A stretch of DNA of 64,000 nt from Meconema thalassinum (taxonomy: Eukaryota; Arthropoda; Insecta; Orthoptera; Tettigoniidae). Shown in pieces: positions 11,571 to 21,959 of the stretch. The translations under genes and the position numbers were made by a program. Every line of letters starts with the position of its first letter. Position 1 is the stretch's first letter. The stretch spans positions 132,336,533 to 132,400,532 of the forward strand of contig OX336393.1 of NCBI GenBank assembly GCA_946902985.2. The letters are read 5' to 3'. The notes under the pieces are model-generated. The model saw only the letters and a list, made by a program, of their open reading frames with translations. It did no database searches and was not told the DNA's origin.

Positions 11571-11914
11571 GCCTCCGTGGCTTAGGCGGCAGCACGCTGG
11601 CCTCTCACCGCTGGGCCCGTGGTTCAAATCCCGGTCACTCCATGTGAGATCTGTGCTGGACAAAACGGAGGCAGACAGGTTTTTCTCCGGGTACTCCGGT
11701 TTTCCCTGTCAAAATTTCATTCCAGAAACACTATCCACTATCATTTCATTTCATCAGTCATTCATTTAATCATTGCCCCAGAGGAGTGCGTCGGGCCTCG
11801 GCAGCCGGCACGGTTCATATCCTCGCCGCTAGATAGGGGCTTCATTCATTCCATTCCTGACCCGGTCGGAAACTGGAAGCAGGCTGTGGATTTTCAATAA
11901 TAATAATAATAATA
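11571..11914 (+). mobile_element. tRNA-derived SINE, type 2
   Basis: Starts GCCTCCGTGGCTTAGGCGGC (box A-like) with box B GTGGTTCAAATCCC. The body contains GGTTTTTCTCCGGGTACTCC, TTGCCCCAGAGGAGTGCG and CATTCCTGACCCGG, with an (AAT)n tail. It is nearly identical to the copy at 55105-55428, which has a clear target duplication. High similarity between copies suggests recent activity. I recall closely similar SINEs from orthopteran genomes, from memory only. Confidence 0.88.
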
Positions 11915-12281
11915 AGGGTGAATTATATAAAATATTCTTTCAGACAAAAGTTTGAAGTCATTGTTAGAGGACTTGCATTTTAAGCGATGTTGATATGATG
12001 CCGATTAAGAGAGGTATGATTTTTCTCTCTCTAAACTCCATTTTTCCCTTCAATGGTTGATGTTATCAAATAACTTTACTGGGATAAGATTTTGGCCCTT
12101 ATCCGAAGAAAAGTACGAGCTTAGAATGGATTTAATTTCCCACATTAAGAAAGTTATTGCGATATTTCACGTTTTCGAAAAATGACTTACCCCCTTCCCA
12201 TTTCCAACCCCTTTGTCCAAATTTACCCATTAGCGAACTCGACTGTGGTTTTGAACGATTATATTTTATGTATAATTTTAA
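11915..12281. other. Unassigned spacer
   Basis: AT-rich, no recognisable gene or repeat. Confidence 0.4.
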
Positions 12282-12910
12282 ATGTGGTTAGTGCAATCTG
12301 TTTCTAACTTCAAGTACCTTGGAAGTGTTGTCTCAAAGGTCAACTCTATAAAGCAAGTGATCCTTAACAGGACCCAAAGAGCTTCTCCCTTTTATTGTCA
12401 AGTGAGAAATCGACTATGGGATGTAGAAAAAACCCAGAAAGCAAAATTAGGCATGTTTCTCACCTAATTCATTCCAATTCTCACCTACGGTCTTGAAACA
12501 TGTACCCTACTCAACAAGGCTAATAGTGAAATCCAGGCAACAGAAATTAAATTCATCAGAACAATGAGCCAGAGGACCATGAAAGATAAGATTAGGAATG
12601 AATTTAACAGGCAAGAAGTTGGTATCAAAGTACCTGCCACTGAACTCCTAGGAAGACGCAAATTAAAGTGGTTTGGACACATCATGAGAATGGACAGAAA
12701 TAGAGCACCAAGAAATTATTTCGACAGAGAAGTGAGAGGAGGAGACCGGTAGGAAGGCCAAGAAATCGATGGATAGACACAGTGAAGTCTGAGGTCAACA
12801 AACGGAATGTGAAAAGGGAAGATGTAGAAGAACAGCAACTCTACTCCGACCGAAAAAAAAAATGGCGAGCGTTTTTATACCACACCCGGGAAAATGGAGC
12901 TGGAAAATGA
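12282..12910 (+). pseudogene. LINE ORF2 C-terminal remnant
   Basis: Two main frames: 12282-12467 reads VQSVSNFKYLGSVVSK ... and 12564-12752 reads ... ELLGRRKLKWFGHIMRMD. Between them LTYGLETCTLL is visible in a third reading. Downstream it continues VGRPRNRWIDTVKSEV and KKWRAF. FKYLGS, LTYG.E.WTL, RLKWFGHI.RM and GRPR.RW are the ordered conserved blocks of a LINE after the RT palm. At least two frameshifts and one stop are present, and the RT and endonuclease are absent. Its minus-strand frames are shadows. Confidence 0.8.
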
Positions 12911-13445
12911 TGATGATGATTGTATCCACAATAAAGTGATACGTGTGTACAGTAAAACCAGTCTTTTACAGAACGTTTTAAATGTGGAATCTGTCCACAA
13001 CGGATAAAATCACCGGTCGCATTGAATTATGGCCTATTATTCCTGTTAATTTACCTGTATGTAGAGGAACCTGTCTATCGCGGAAACGGAAACAAATTAC
13101 AGTTTATTTAACGGAAAATCATGTGATTAACATTAATTCATTTAAGGAACGGGAATGTTTTAGGAACAATCGAACTCAATCGACTACCGTTTATGTTCAC
13201 TTTGCTTGGTTTGAAAAGCCCTTGGTGAGGCCCGAGAGCCCCCCCCCCCCCCGATTTTTTGTAACATATAATATTTGTTTGTGAATTAAAATATTAAAAA
13301 CTACTATACCTATCATGCACTATTATTACTAAGCGACGTATGGCAACGTTGCAAAACCAGGCGACAGTAGAGCGATGTAAACAGTGTAGCAATCAGTTTG
13401 CTCTGATCTTATGTGTAACAACATAACTTCTTATTACTTTCCAGT
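12911..13445. other. Spacer with a poly-C run
   Basis: Contains (GAT)n at 12908-12919 and a run of about 14 C at 13239-13252. A 100-aa plus frame (12982-13284) ends through the C run and has no recognisable domain. Confidence 0.4.
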
Positions 13446-13700
13446 GCCTTCGCTCGTATGAACGTACCAAGAACAGCAACAGGTGCCCTTGAAGCGTGTG
13501 AGAAAAGTTTTTTCCCTAAATTTTATACCCTTATCAAACTTTTGGCAAATTTGCCTCTCTCTGTAGCTACCGGTACTGCCGAACGGAGTGTGAGATGGTT
13601 GAAACCACACTTAAGAAATTCTACTTCTGAAAACAGAGTCAACGGTATAGTATTGTTATCTACTCACAGAGACATACATCACTGACGATGAGGTTATACA
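13446..13700 (+). pseudogene. hAT transposase C-terminal dimerisation remnant
   Basis: The frame 13458-13685 includes EKSFFPKFYTLIKLLANLPL, then TGTAERSVRWLKPHLRNS, then ENRVNGIVLLSTHRDI and a stop. The spacing fits the hAT dimerisation domain pattern LP.TTATAERSFS.L...K..LR....ERL..LALL..H.DI. Here it reads TGTAERSV instead of TATAERSF. Only the last 70 residues remain; the catalytic core, zinc finger and terminal inverted repeats are not visible. An old domesticated gene is unlikely because nothing upstream is open. Confidence 0.78.
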
Positions 13701-14340
13701 CCTAGTTGGTAATGCTTCAAGAAACCTTGACTTTATATTATAGTGTAAGTCGTATATCAAAACAGTAATTCTTTCCATGTAAATACCAGACTATCAAGTG
13801 AGCAAGATGATTATATTAATATAAAGTAACATAAAATTGTCTAAGTCGTGTTTGACATGCACCAAACATAAAGAATCACAACAGGTTGGTTGAAAAAGTG
13901 ATGCCAGAGAGCCATAAAACTGATCATTTTGCACCAAATTATACAAAAGTTTTCCGGGGGAAACCCTATACCATGCCCCCTAACGCCTGGTTGGGCACCC
14001 CCCAAAATTAAACTCTAAATACGCCCCTGCTGTTGTAAAATCCGTGAGTAATGAAAGAGAAAAAGCACGTTGTTTTAGATTTAAACGCTAAATTTTAAGT
14101 TATTGAAGCTAGCGTTAGAAAACATCGCGGATTTTATCGAGCATTACCGCCAAGAAAAGGAACCAGAGGATGATGCCGGCGATGACAATGAGGAAGTAGA
14201 CAACAATGTGTGTAGTTTGCTGTTTGTGCTAGTGTTTAGCATGCAATTTGTGTAACCCCTGTAGCTGGATTATTAACAATACGTATGTACCAAACCACAG
14301 CATTGTGTATTCACTCGTAAATAGTAGCCTACTTTCGATT
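13701..14340. other. Unassigned spacer, probably old transposon-derived
   Basis: No supportable gene. Around 14095-14200 a plus frame reads IEHYRQEKEPEDDAGDDNEE-like acidic sequence, which could be a transposase tail, but I cannot assign it. Confidence 0.35.
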
Positions 14341-15640
14341 TTTGCAAAAAATGAAAGTATGCTTATGAGATCTACACAGGGCCAAAAATTGTGTGTCTGT
14401 CTCTGTGTGTGTATGTGAGTGTGTGTGTGTACTCCGAATGTCTGTCCCCTCCTATCAATTCAAACACGGTGAAACCGAATTGAACGAAATTTGGTACAGA
14501 GGTAGAACTAGCAAAAGGCACCTCAGTGTCATGTTTTATATCGCCGACATCTAGACGGAAACGTAATGGCGGCCAACCAAATGTTAAAAGCTTAAATCCA
14601 ATTAAGACCAACCAAATAATCTGATCTGTACCAAATTTTGCAACAACACACCCTTTTGTGGGAAGCATATTTTGACCCAACTACAAGATCATCCAGCCCA
14701 ATAGTTTGCAGATGGCGGCCATGTATGTGTGCAAATCGATTCCCCTATCAGTTCAAACACGGTGAAACCGAATTGAACGAAATTTGGTACAGAGGTAGCA
14801 CTAGCAAAGAGCACCTCAGTGTCATGTTTTATATCGCCGCCATCTTGACGGAAACGTAATGGTGGCCCCCAAATGTTCAAAGCATGAATCAAATTACGAC
14901 TAACCTGATCATCCAATCTCTACCAAATTTTGCAACAACATATCTTTATATGGCGAGCATCTTTCTACTAGACTACAATATCATCTGCTCAATTGTTTGC
15001 AGATGGCGGCCATGTATGTTTGCAAATCGATTCGCCCCATCTTTTCAAGCACGGTGGAACCGAATTGAACGAAATTTGATACAGAGGTAGCATTAGCAAA
15101 GGGCACATCAGTGCCTTGTTTTATATTGCCGCCTTCTTGACGGGAACGTAATGGTGGCCACCCATGTGTAAAAAGCTTAATCATATTACGACCAACCTAA
15201 TCATCTGATCTCTACCCAATTTTTCAACAACATACCTTTATGTGAGAAGCGTTCATTGCTACGAGGTCATCAGTCCAATAGTTTGCATATTGCGGCCATG
15301 TATGTGTGCAAATCGATTCCCCCTATCAATTCAAACACGGTAAAACCGAATTGAACGAAATTTGGTACAGGGTAGCACTTGCAAAGGGCACCTCAGTGTT
15401 ATGTTTTATATCACCGCCATCTTGACGAAAACGGGATGGCGGCCACCCAAATGCTAAAAGCTTAAATCAAATTACGACCAACCTAATCATTCGATCTCTA
15501 CCAAATTTTGCAACAACATACCTTTTTGTGGGAAGCATATTTTGACTGAACTACAAGGTCATGCGACCAATAGTTTGCAGATAGCGGCCATGTATGTGTG
15601 CAAATTGATTCTCCATATCAATTCAAACACGGTGAAACTG
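14341..15640 (+). repeat. Family C array: about four 290-bp tandem units
   Basis: The anchor CAAACACGG recurs at 14461, 14754, 15046 (CAAGCACGG), 15332 and 15624, a period of 286-293 bp. Each unit contains GAACGAAATTTGGTACAGAG, GGCACCTCAGTG, GCCGCCATCTTGACGG and GATGGCGGCCATGTATG. The left edge (TGCTTATGAGATCTACAC, followed by GTGTGT) resembles the inverted 3' end of families A and B. The short minus and plus frames of about 70-100 aa repeated along it are products of the repeat. Confidence 0.82.
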
Positions 15641-15902
15641 TTTAATATCCGTATAACACGTTGTATTTCAACAGGCTACTAAAACCAACATTCAATTATA
15701 CTCCTTGAAAGGGACAAAGAATTATAACGATACGCATGCATTTAGGAGAAAGTAGGCTGCATGTTCTTTACTGAACATCTTGTTTTTATGATCACATGTA
15801 TTAACCGGAATCTTGTCTATGATGGAAATATTTCGCAGTCCCTCGAAGTTCAGTTCAAGACAGGTATTACTGTATTTACATAGTCTATGTATAAATTATA
15901 TA
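15641..15902. other. Unassigned spacer
   Basis: Nothing recognised between the family C array and the mariner relic. Confidence 0.4.
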
Positions 15903-16605
15903 CATAGGTTGGTTTTTTAGTTTTGCACCTTAGTTATAACTGGATTAATAACTCACTTAGATGGTTCCAAGTTTCGCAGGCCCTCGATGTAGTCCCCACC
16001 GTTGCGTACAACGTGTTCCCAGCGATGCGGAAGTCGTTGGATCCCGTTGGCACTGCCCAATCTATTGATGGTACGAAGAGAGCGCTCGGCAGCCTGCTTA
16101 ACGTCATTGTCATCTTCATCTTCGGGATGAGATCATAGTCGCAGGGACTGATGTCTGGAGAATATGGGGGAAGTGATAGAGGACCTCCCAGCCCCAGCGA
16201 TCCAACAATGCCGACACAACGCCTGCTGAGTGTACCCTAGCATTGTCATGCAGAACGATGGGCGGTGTAACCATGTGGTGGCGCCGTTTCCTTCTTAGAG
16301 CTCCTCGGAGATGGTCTTGCAGAAACGAACAATAGTACGCCACATTAACGGTTTGCCCTCGGGGAACGGTATGGCAGCGCTTCCGTACCATTGAAGACGT
16401 TAAGCAGGCTGCCAAGCGCTCTCTTCGTACCATCAATAGATTGGGCAGTGTCAACGGGATCCAACGACTTCCGCATCGCTGGGAACACGTTGTACGCAAC
16501 GGTGGGAACTACATCGAGGGCCTGTGAAACTTGGAACCATCTGAGTGAGTTACTAATCCAGTTATAACTAAGGTGCCAAAATAAAATAAAAACAACCCAT
16601 GTATT
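15903..16605 (-). pseudogene. Palindromic mariner-type transposase relic
   Basis: On minus, about 16385-15950 encodes the back half of a Tc1/mariner transposase: PRGQTVNVAYYCSFLQDHLR, then PPIVLHDNARVHSAG (second catalytic Asp), then CDYDLIPKMK in another frame (third Asp) and INRLGSANGIQRLPHRWEHV, ending at a stop near 15945. The plus strand at 16390-16570 repeats the same C-terminal segment (INRLGSVNGIQRLPHRW) in the opposite direction. 15905-16118 and 16385-16603 are therefore inverted copies of about 200 bp around a unique core. The outer ends share ACATRGGTTG. The N-terminal HTH half is missing, so this is a foldback derivative. Confidence 0.8.
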
Positions 16606-17395
16606 AACATTTGAACTGGCAGTGATTTTGGGCTTTGAAAGATGGGAAACGTGAATATATAGTATGACGAAATTTTCTGGAAGTCGCTACAATGTACCCA
16701 TTCCAATAGATAGCTTTCTAATGAAATCTACCTAAAACAGCATGGCCCGTTCTTCATTCGGGTACAATACACCTAGTAGGCGTTTGTAACTTGATTTGTA
16801 CTTAATACATATTCTGCTTCATCTAGCCTAGAAAGTATAATAATATTACCACTAGCCTTTGTCATTCTAATATAGGAAATACCAAGTTAACCGCTTCTGA
16901 AAGAGCTGGTGCTTCGCTAATTATAGGAAACACATTCGCCCGCTTCCAGTGCTCACAACTGATTTGTCTGTGGAAGAGAGATTTTTAACGCCCATCTACT
17001 ATTGGGTGTGTCTATGTGTGTGTGGGTGTGTGTGTGTGGGGGGGGGGGGAGAGGGAGGGAGAACTCAACCAAGCAAAGAGCTGTAGAGCTTCCAGTTGCG
17101 TTTCGCTTTTAATTTTCTAAATGCATTACTGACATTCTCCCGTACGCACAAATTTTGCAGCAACCAATCGTCCAACTTGAGAGCAGTTCGCGTGGTAAAC
17201 CACGGAAGTTGGTTTCGTTGTTGGAAACTACATTAACAAGCTGATATTAGTTCCATATAAGTCGATTATGTCAGCTTTACGTTGCAAAAGAGCACATTAA
17301 TTACTGGGCAGAACTCTGTCGGCTTCACATTTCCACAAGTATAGCAATCTTTATCTATATGCAGTGGCGTAACTATGATTTGCTACGGGAGGGGG
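16606..17395. other. Spacer with a (GT)n(G)n tract
   Basis: No gene or transposon recognised. A TG-rich then G-rich simple tract lies at about 17004-17062. Confidence 0.4.
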
Positions 17396-17695
17396 ATGAG
17401 TGGAGTCAAATCTCAACTAATTACATTTTTCTTTTTGGTTTTGTGTTTGTTGTTTTCTATTTTTATTGTTTTTTTAAGTTTTTTGGTTTTGTGTTTGTTT
17501 TCTGCTTTTGCTTTTGATTTCAAATTCTGTTTTTTCGCGGTTTGTTTTCTGTTTTTGAATTAGTTTACTACTTTTCCTTTGGTTTACGAATTTTGCTTTT
17601 TGGTTTTTTTATTTTTATTTTGCTTTTAAATTCAAATTTTGCTTCTTGATTTTTGTATTTTCTCTGGATCTCAAATTTTGCTTTTTCCTTTCTGT
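17396..17695. repeat. T-rich cryptic simple repeat
   Basis: TTTTGGTTTTGTGTTTG and TTTTCTGCTTTTGCTTTTG phrases recur irregularly, closely matching the left arm of the palindrome at 1480-1740. The 62-aa frame of F, L, C and V residues here is low complexity, not a membrane protein. It abuts the inverted family B copy. Confidence 0.8.
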
Positions 17696-18768
17696 TTTTA
17701 GCCTATTTTCATTTATGAAAAAAAAAAGGCTTATGAGATCACCTTTTGTCCGTGTGTGTATGTGTGTGCGTCCGTGTGTGTGTGTGAACCCCTCCCCCGC
17801 CTAATAACTTCTAAACAGCTACAGCGATTTCAATTAAAGTCGGTAACGTCATAGTACTATTTCGGCCGATCCTGACCTTGCCCTTAAAATTTTATTACGT
17901 CTCACCAATCCAACATGGCGGCTGTGCGAAATACTTCACCGGCATTCTATATCTCCGAAACTATTACAAATATCGCTCTGAAATTTTGTACGGTGATAAA
18001 AGGAACTACTTTAAATTCAGCTATGAGACTTTCAAAAGCCTGTAATATACAAAACGAACATGGCGACGAAGCGAAAGTGAAACATTTTATAGACTATTCC
18101 TGCGATTTAACCATCTGAGCTCAGTGAAATATGGTATAGGAAATGGTAGACACATTGTAATGCACTGGCATCTAATTTAGTTCATTTATTTTCATAACCT
18201 CATGATGGCGGCTGTACGCAATTTTAAAATTATTTTTTTATTTCTTGTGTATTAATCTTGCGATCGAAGTGAACGTTTGAATAATGAGCCTACGCAATAA
18301 TCGTCACCTAATAGTATATAACTCTATAGCCTACATAAATAAAAATCCAACATGGCGACCATCTGAAATATTTAGACGGTTCTCAATGTCTATTAATGTA
18401 TGATAGCAATCAAACTAACAATTTGTAAGTTGATAGAGGCTATGAACATACATTCACCTATGAGGGATCTGAAGCATCCCGAATGCGAAGTGGGGCTTTG
18501 CTCTTTTCAGAGACTCCCTTCAGTGTACTGTAAATATAGTGTAAGGCACTGATAAATAAATATGAAATGAAATGAAATTAAATGGGACTTTCAATAACCT
18601 GATGAGCACAACTCCAACATGGCGTGACGCGAAATATAAATAGTTAAATGGACGTTTCTCGCGATTTTACCATCCGAGCGCAGTAAAATTTGGTACGGTA
18701 AATGCTTATACAAATTTTAAATCACTGGTATCTAAATTATTTCAATTGTTTTTATAACCACAAGGATT
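17696..18768 (-). repeat. Family B copy, inverted
   Basis: Begins TTTTTAGCCTATTTTCATT and AGGCTTATGAGATCACCTTT, the reverse complement of the family B 3' end. It then has (GT)n at 17750-17785 and units with CCAACATGGCGGCTGTGCG. The units match 1-1080 and 51893-53441 in order. A 122-bp insertion interrupts it at 18462-18583. The 5' end is lost near 18768. Confidence 0.78.
18462..18583 (+). mobile_element. Short retroposed insertion in family B
   Basis: Comparison with the other family B copies shows that CACCTAT and GGGACTTTCAATAACCT should be adjacent. Here they are separated by about 122 bp ending in AAATAAATATGAAATGAAAT, a tail-like simple sequence. It looks like the 3' end of a short retroposon or a 5'-truncated LINE. 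The source family is unknown and no clear target duplication is seen. Confidence 0.5.
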
Positions 18769-19230
18769 AGATTAGCAGTTTGGCTATCCTACTACTACGA
18801 GCGCTAGTGTGCGTTAATGTAGAGTTTCACTTAAGCCCTTATAACTATTTCCGGTGTGAATATTTTCCAAAAAATCAAAAAAATGCCTGAGGGTCTTGAA
18901 CCAAGAAGCACATTAAAGAAAGAATTATATAAATAAGTTAGTTCGGCTAGGATTTGAATCAAAAAGAATACGAGTGAAGAAGCGATTTTAGGCTGCTTTT
19001 CCGAATCTGCTTTTAGGATTTTCGAAATTTTAGTTTGATAGAGCCTTCCAAGACTCACAATTTGAAACCTTTCCGGGCCCTTTAGCCCTTCAACGTTTGG
19101 CACAATTCAGGCAATTGGCTAATTTTACGTTTTTGCTTTGTCTGCTAGGAAATATTTTGCAACATTAAGAATGAGCACTAAATACTGTTCGAAAGTACGC
19201 ACTGATGAGTGTTAGGGCACAATATCACAG
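18769..19230. other. Unassigned spacer with an unrecognised 90-aa frame
   Basis: A minus-strand frame (19103-18831) is open for 90 codons and reads ... LLGSRPSGIFLIFWKIF ... It has no motif I can assign and could be a decayed exon or transposon piece. Flanks are uninformative. Confidence 0.35.
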
Positions 19231-19439
19231 TACAGGGTCTTTCATATCAAGTAAGAACGGTGAGCGGCGGCTTTGTTATCCGCTGTTGCAGTGGCCCTGG
19301 ACGAGCTTGTGGCGTGCCACGCCCCCCTGCTGTAGTATTGAAAGCGCGCGCATAGTACAGTAGGCTATATACTGTGCTCGACCTTGCAATAAACGTGCAA
19401 GTGCTCTGTCGCCTGTCTGAACCTCAGATGTTAACATGA

Positions 19440-19626
19440 GACAGTTATCATTACAACATCGTATTTTTGTATGTAGAACTAATTTTAAGTAAGATTCGGC
19501 TCGGCGGGTGCGTGATGTATTTCTTCAGCAATTTCCTGATGAAGTGCCACCTTCAATAGCACAGATTCACGTAATTTTAAATAAGTTTGACACTACTGAC
19601 TCAGTGCTCAATAAAAAGCATAAAAC
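19440..19626 (+). pseudogene. Transposase N-terminal helix-turn-helix fragment (DUF4817-like)
   Basis: Reading from MRQLSLQHRIFVCRTNFK, past an in-frame stop, to VRDVFLQQFPDEVPPSIAQI, then HVILNKFDTTDSVLNKKHK. This matches the DUF4817 pattern V...F...FP...PPS..TI...V.KF..TGSV..KK. It is a DNA-binding domain seen at the N-terminus of many arthropod mariner-like transposases. The frame ends where family A begins. Confidence 0.72.
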
Positions 19627-20737
19627 TAACAAGAAGTTCCGTGAAGAACTATACAGCCTACTTTTCATGCCAATGATTATTCTACAGTATATGAAACTAT
19701 CTAGAATAATGACGAAATTAAGTTGGTAATATCGAAATATCTAATTAGTTCAAAATATACCTGGTATAATGTAGCCTAATAGAGCACTACAGTTGGCAGC
19801 CCTGGTGACTGAATATATTCTTAGTTCCATCTCTTAAGGTACAGAATACAAAATTTGGTTGAAGTCCAATGGACGTTACAAGCAGTTAGACACTGGATCT
19901 ATCAGCACGCGTAAAAGCATGTTACCAACAATACCATGCGTGTGCTGGTCAGAAATAATCTGAAATATTATGATATATTGTTGTGCCAATTTTGGTTGAA
20001 ATCCATTTGTTAGTATAGAAGTTACATGTATTTTAAAATTGGACATATCAGCAGGCATAGAATCATGTTGGCAGCACTGCTTTGTATTAATTACTCCAAA
20101 TTAATCTAGAATGTCACGTGCTATACGTGTGCAAAGTATAGAGCTGTTGGCTTGCTTACTTTCTGATATATTGATATTAGGTAAAAAATATAGACAGCAT
20201 TTATTAACAGTTTGCAGCCCTGATTGCTCTTAACAATACGTATAGTCATATCTGTTATGGTACACATAGCACATACGAAATTTGGTTGAAATCCAACTGA
20301 TAGTATAGAAGTTATATGCATTTAAACATTGGACTTATCAGAAGGCTTAAAATTATTTTGGCAACACTGTCATGGTTGGCCTCCTGGAAATTAAACTGAA
20401 ACAGTATTATCTACATGTGTGCCAATTTTGGAATAGCTCCCATGCATACCTTGCAAGATATCCAACATGGAGCTCAAATTTCTAGTGCGTTTTTTCAGCA
20501 GTTGGTAGCACTGACATCATTTTCAAATATGGACGTGAGATATTCCGCTGCACATCTTTACTCATACTAAATTTGGTTTTGATTGCTGCAGCCGTTTGGG
20601 AGTTGATAGGGGGGGGGGGGGGACACACAGCCAGACAGACAGACAGAAGGACAGACAAACAGACAGACACACATTTTCCCGGATCGATCTCATAAGTCTA
20701 CTTTTTCCTCATTTTTGCAAAATGTGAAAAGTAGGCT
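19627..20737 (+). repeat. Family A non-coding repeat, copy 1
   Basis: Starts AAGAAGTTCCGTGAAGAACT then AGCCTACTTTTCATGCC. It ends CATAAGTCTACTTTTTCC plus GAAAAGTAGGCTAAAA, so the ends form an inverted pair. The middle holds diverged units of about 165-240 bp with AAATTTGGTTGAAATCCA, GGCAGCACTG and GTGCCAATTTTGG, then a poly-G and CAGACAGACAGA tract (20608-20666). The outermost 5' part of the terminal repeat seen at 51893 is missing here. It sits where the DUF4817 transposase middle should be. Confidence 0.75.
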
Positions 20738-20739
20738 AA

Positions 20740-20850
20740 AAATTAGAAACAATACAGTGGCAGAACTCACTCGCGTCAGCCAGAATGTGGTTACCAGATA
20801 CAATGCCTATATAACCCAGGAAGGGCGACACTTCCAGCATCTTTTGGTAA
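20740..20850 (+). pseudogene. Transposase C-terminal fragment (same element as 19440)
   Basis: The frame reads NNTVAELTRVSQNVVTRYNA, then YITQEGRHFQHLL-like sequence. The IA..GGHFEHLL ending is typical of the DUF4817-type mariner transposase C-terminus. No catalytic residues remain between this and the N-terminal piece. Confidence 0.65.
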
Positions 20851-20980
20851 TATTTCAAACAGGATTGTACACACGCTTAAATCAGGGGGCTGTGGCACGC
20901 CACAAGCTCGGCTAAAGACACCGCAGCAGCGAATAACAAAATTGCCGCTTGCCATTGTTACTTTATATGAAAGAACTGTA

Positions 20981-21544
20981 GTTGCATGTTTAACTGGTCA
21001 ATTCTAATTATTGATATCATGCCACGTCAGACCGTGTTAAAATCATGTAACATTGACTCCAAATAGAAGCAAATGCATTCAAAGGGAATTTAGGTTCACT
21101 TTTATGTTTGACAACTGTACGTCCAGACATAACATGCTGGGATAGCTTCTGGCACTGCGCACTCATATCGACACTTATCATCTGACTGAGTTCCATCTTT
21201 AACGATGAGGTGCAAAGAATTACGCGATGAAACAACCTGGTGTTAGATTCCCATCAGTTTTGAGGGAAGATTTGCCCAGAAGTCAGAGAAAAGTTCAATG
21301 CTCCCATGTCAATGTGGGCTTGGCTTATTTCATGCGGACTCTTCTCAGTCATTGGTTATCTGATTGCCTATTGTTCAAAAGTGGAGTAAATTCATCAGCC
21401 TCACAGATTATTGTTATTATTATTATTCTTATTATTATCATACATGAAATTTACAAAAGCATCACCGTCGGACTCCATTCGAGCCTAAGACACTGATTAC
21501 AGCACGGGTCTCAAGATGTTCACAGCAAGTCACTGAAGAGATAA
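20981..21544. other. Unassigned spacer
   Basis: No recognised element except an AT trinucleotide microsatellite at about 21410-21440. Frames of 60-90 aa on both strands have no family resemblance. Confidence 0.4.
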
Positions 21545-21959
21545 AACCTTACGTACTATATTTGCAGCATCAAGGAGGGCAGCCTTTTGATTTAACTGCA
21601 TACGTTATTTCTTCAAGCCTAGTTTCTTGTTTGCATGTTTCCAGTCTTTTGTGACTAAACCATTCACGGAGGCAATAACTGGGATAACGGAAACTTCTTT
21701 CAAGCCGTACATGTGACTAAGCTCAGCAGCAAATGACTGGTATTTGCGCCTTTCCTCTGCCACTGTGTCCTATTGTTTTTTTTATCAAATGGAACAGCAA
21801 CATCGGCAATGGTTTCCTTCTGTTTGCTTATTGAATATCACCAAGTCTGGCATGTTCTACAAAATTATCAGTTATTATAATTATTATAATAGAAACCCAG
21901 AAGATCTTGACTTCGCCATCGGTCAGAACCTGATCTGGTCTGCATTTATACAGTAACTA
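21545..21959 (-). pseudogene. LINE ORF2 3' end (C-terminal conserved region)
   Basis: Minus strand, in three frames: YKCRPDQVLTDGEVKIFW; then after an AT microsatellite NMPDLVIFNKQTE and ADVAVPFDKK; then DTVAEERRKYQSFAAELSHM and LKEVSVIPVIASVNGLVTKD, ending near KKLGLKK and a stop. RPDLV.FNK...VDVAVP.D...AEE..KY..LA.E....Y....VIPV..S.NGLV.K is the conserved C-terminus of a common arthropod LINE. It is cut at 21959 by element 1. The upstream continuation lies at 44604-44880 beyond two nested insertions. Confidence 0.85.
21828..21959 (+). repeat. 132-bp direct duplication, left copy
   Basis: TTATTGAATATCACCAAGTC ... TTTATACAGTAACTA is repeated at 42332-42463 with the same length and a single difference (C versus A at the 13th base). 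It is composed of LINE sequence plus the first nine bases of a family G element, and brackets a 20,372-bp block. The left copy ends exactly at the TG of the element 1 LTR. Confidence 0.93.

Larger units (their letters stand above)
19231..20980 (+). mobile_element. Tc1/mariner-superfamily (DUF4817-like) element, internally replaced
   Basis: Long terminal inverted repeats of about 120 bp: the left starts TACAGGGTCTTTCATATC and the right is the reverse complement of TACAGTTCTTTCATATAAAG. Both continue through a TTTGTTATYCGCTG block and an ACGAGCTTGTGGCGTGCCAC-like block. TA dinucleotides flank each end, as expected for TA-targeting elements. The interior keeps only the two ends of a transposase (19440-19626 and 20740-20850); a family A repeat fills the middle. 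It could not mobilise itself. Confidence 0.78.

Noticed and set aside
18831..19103. 90-aa minus-strand ORF as a host exon
   Set aside because: No splice-site pairing, domain or neighbouring exon could be supported.
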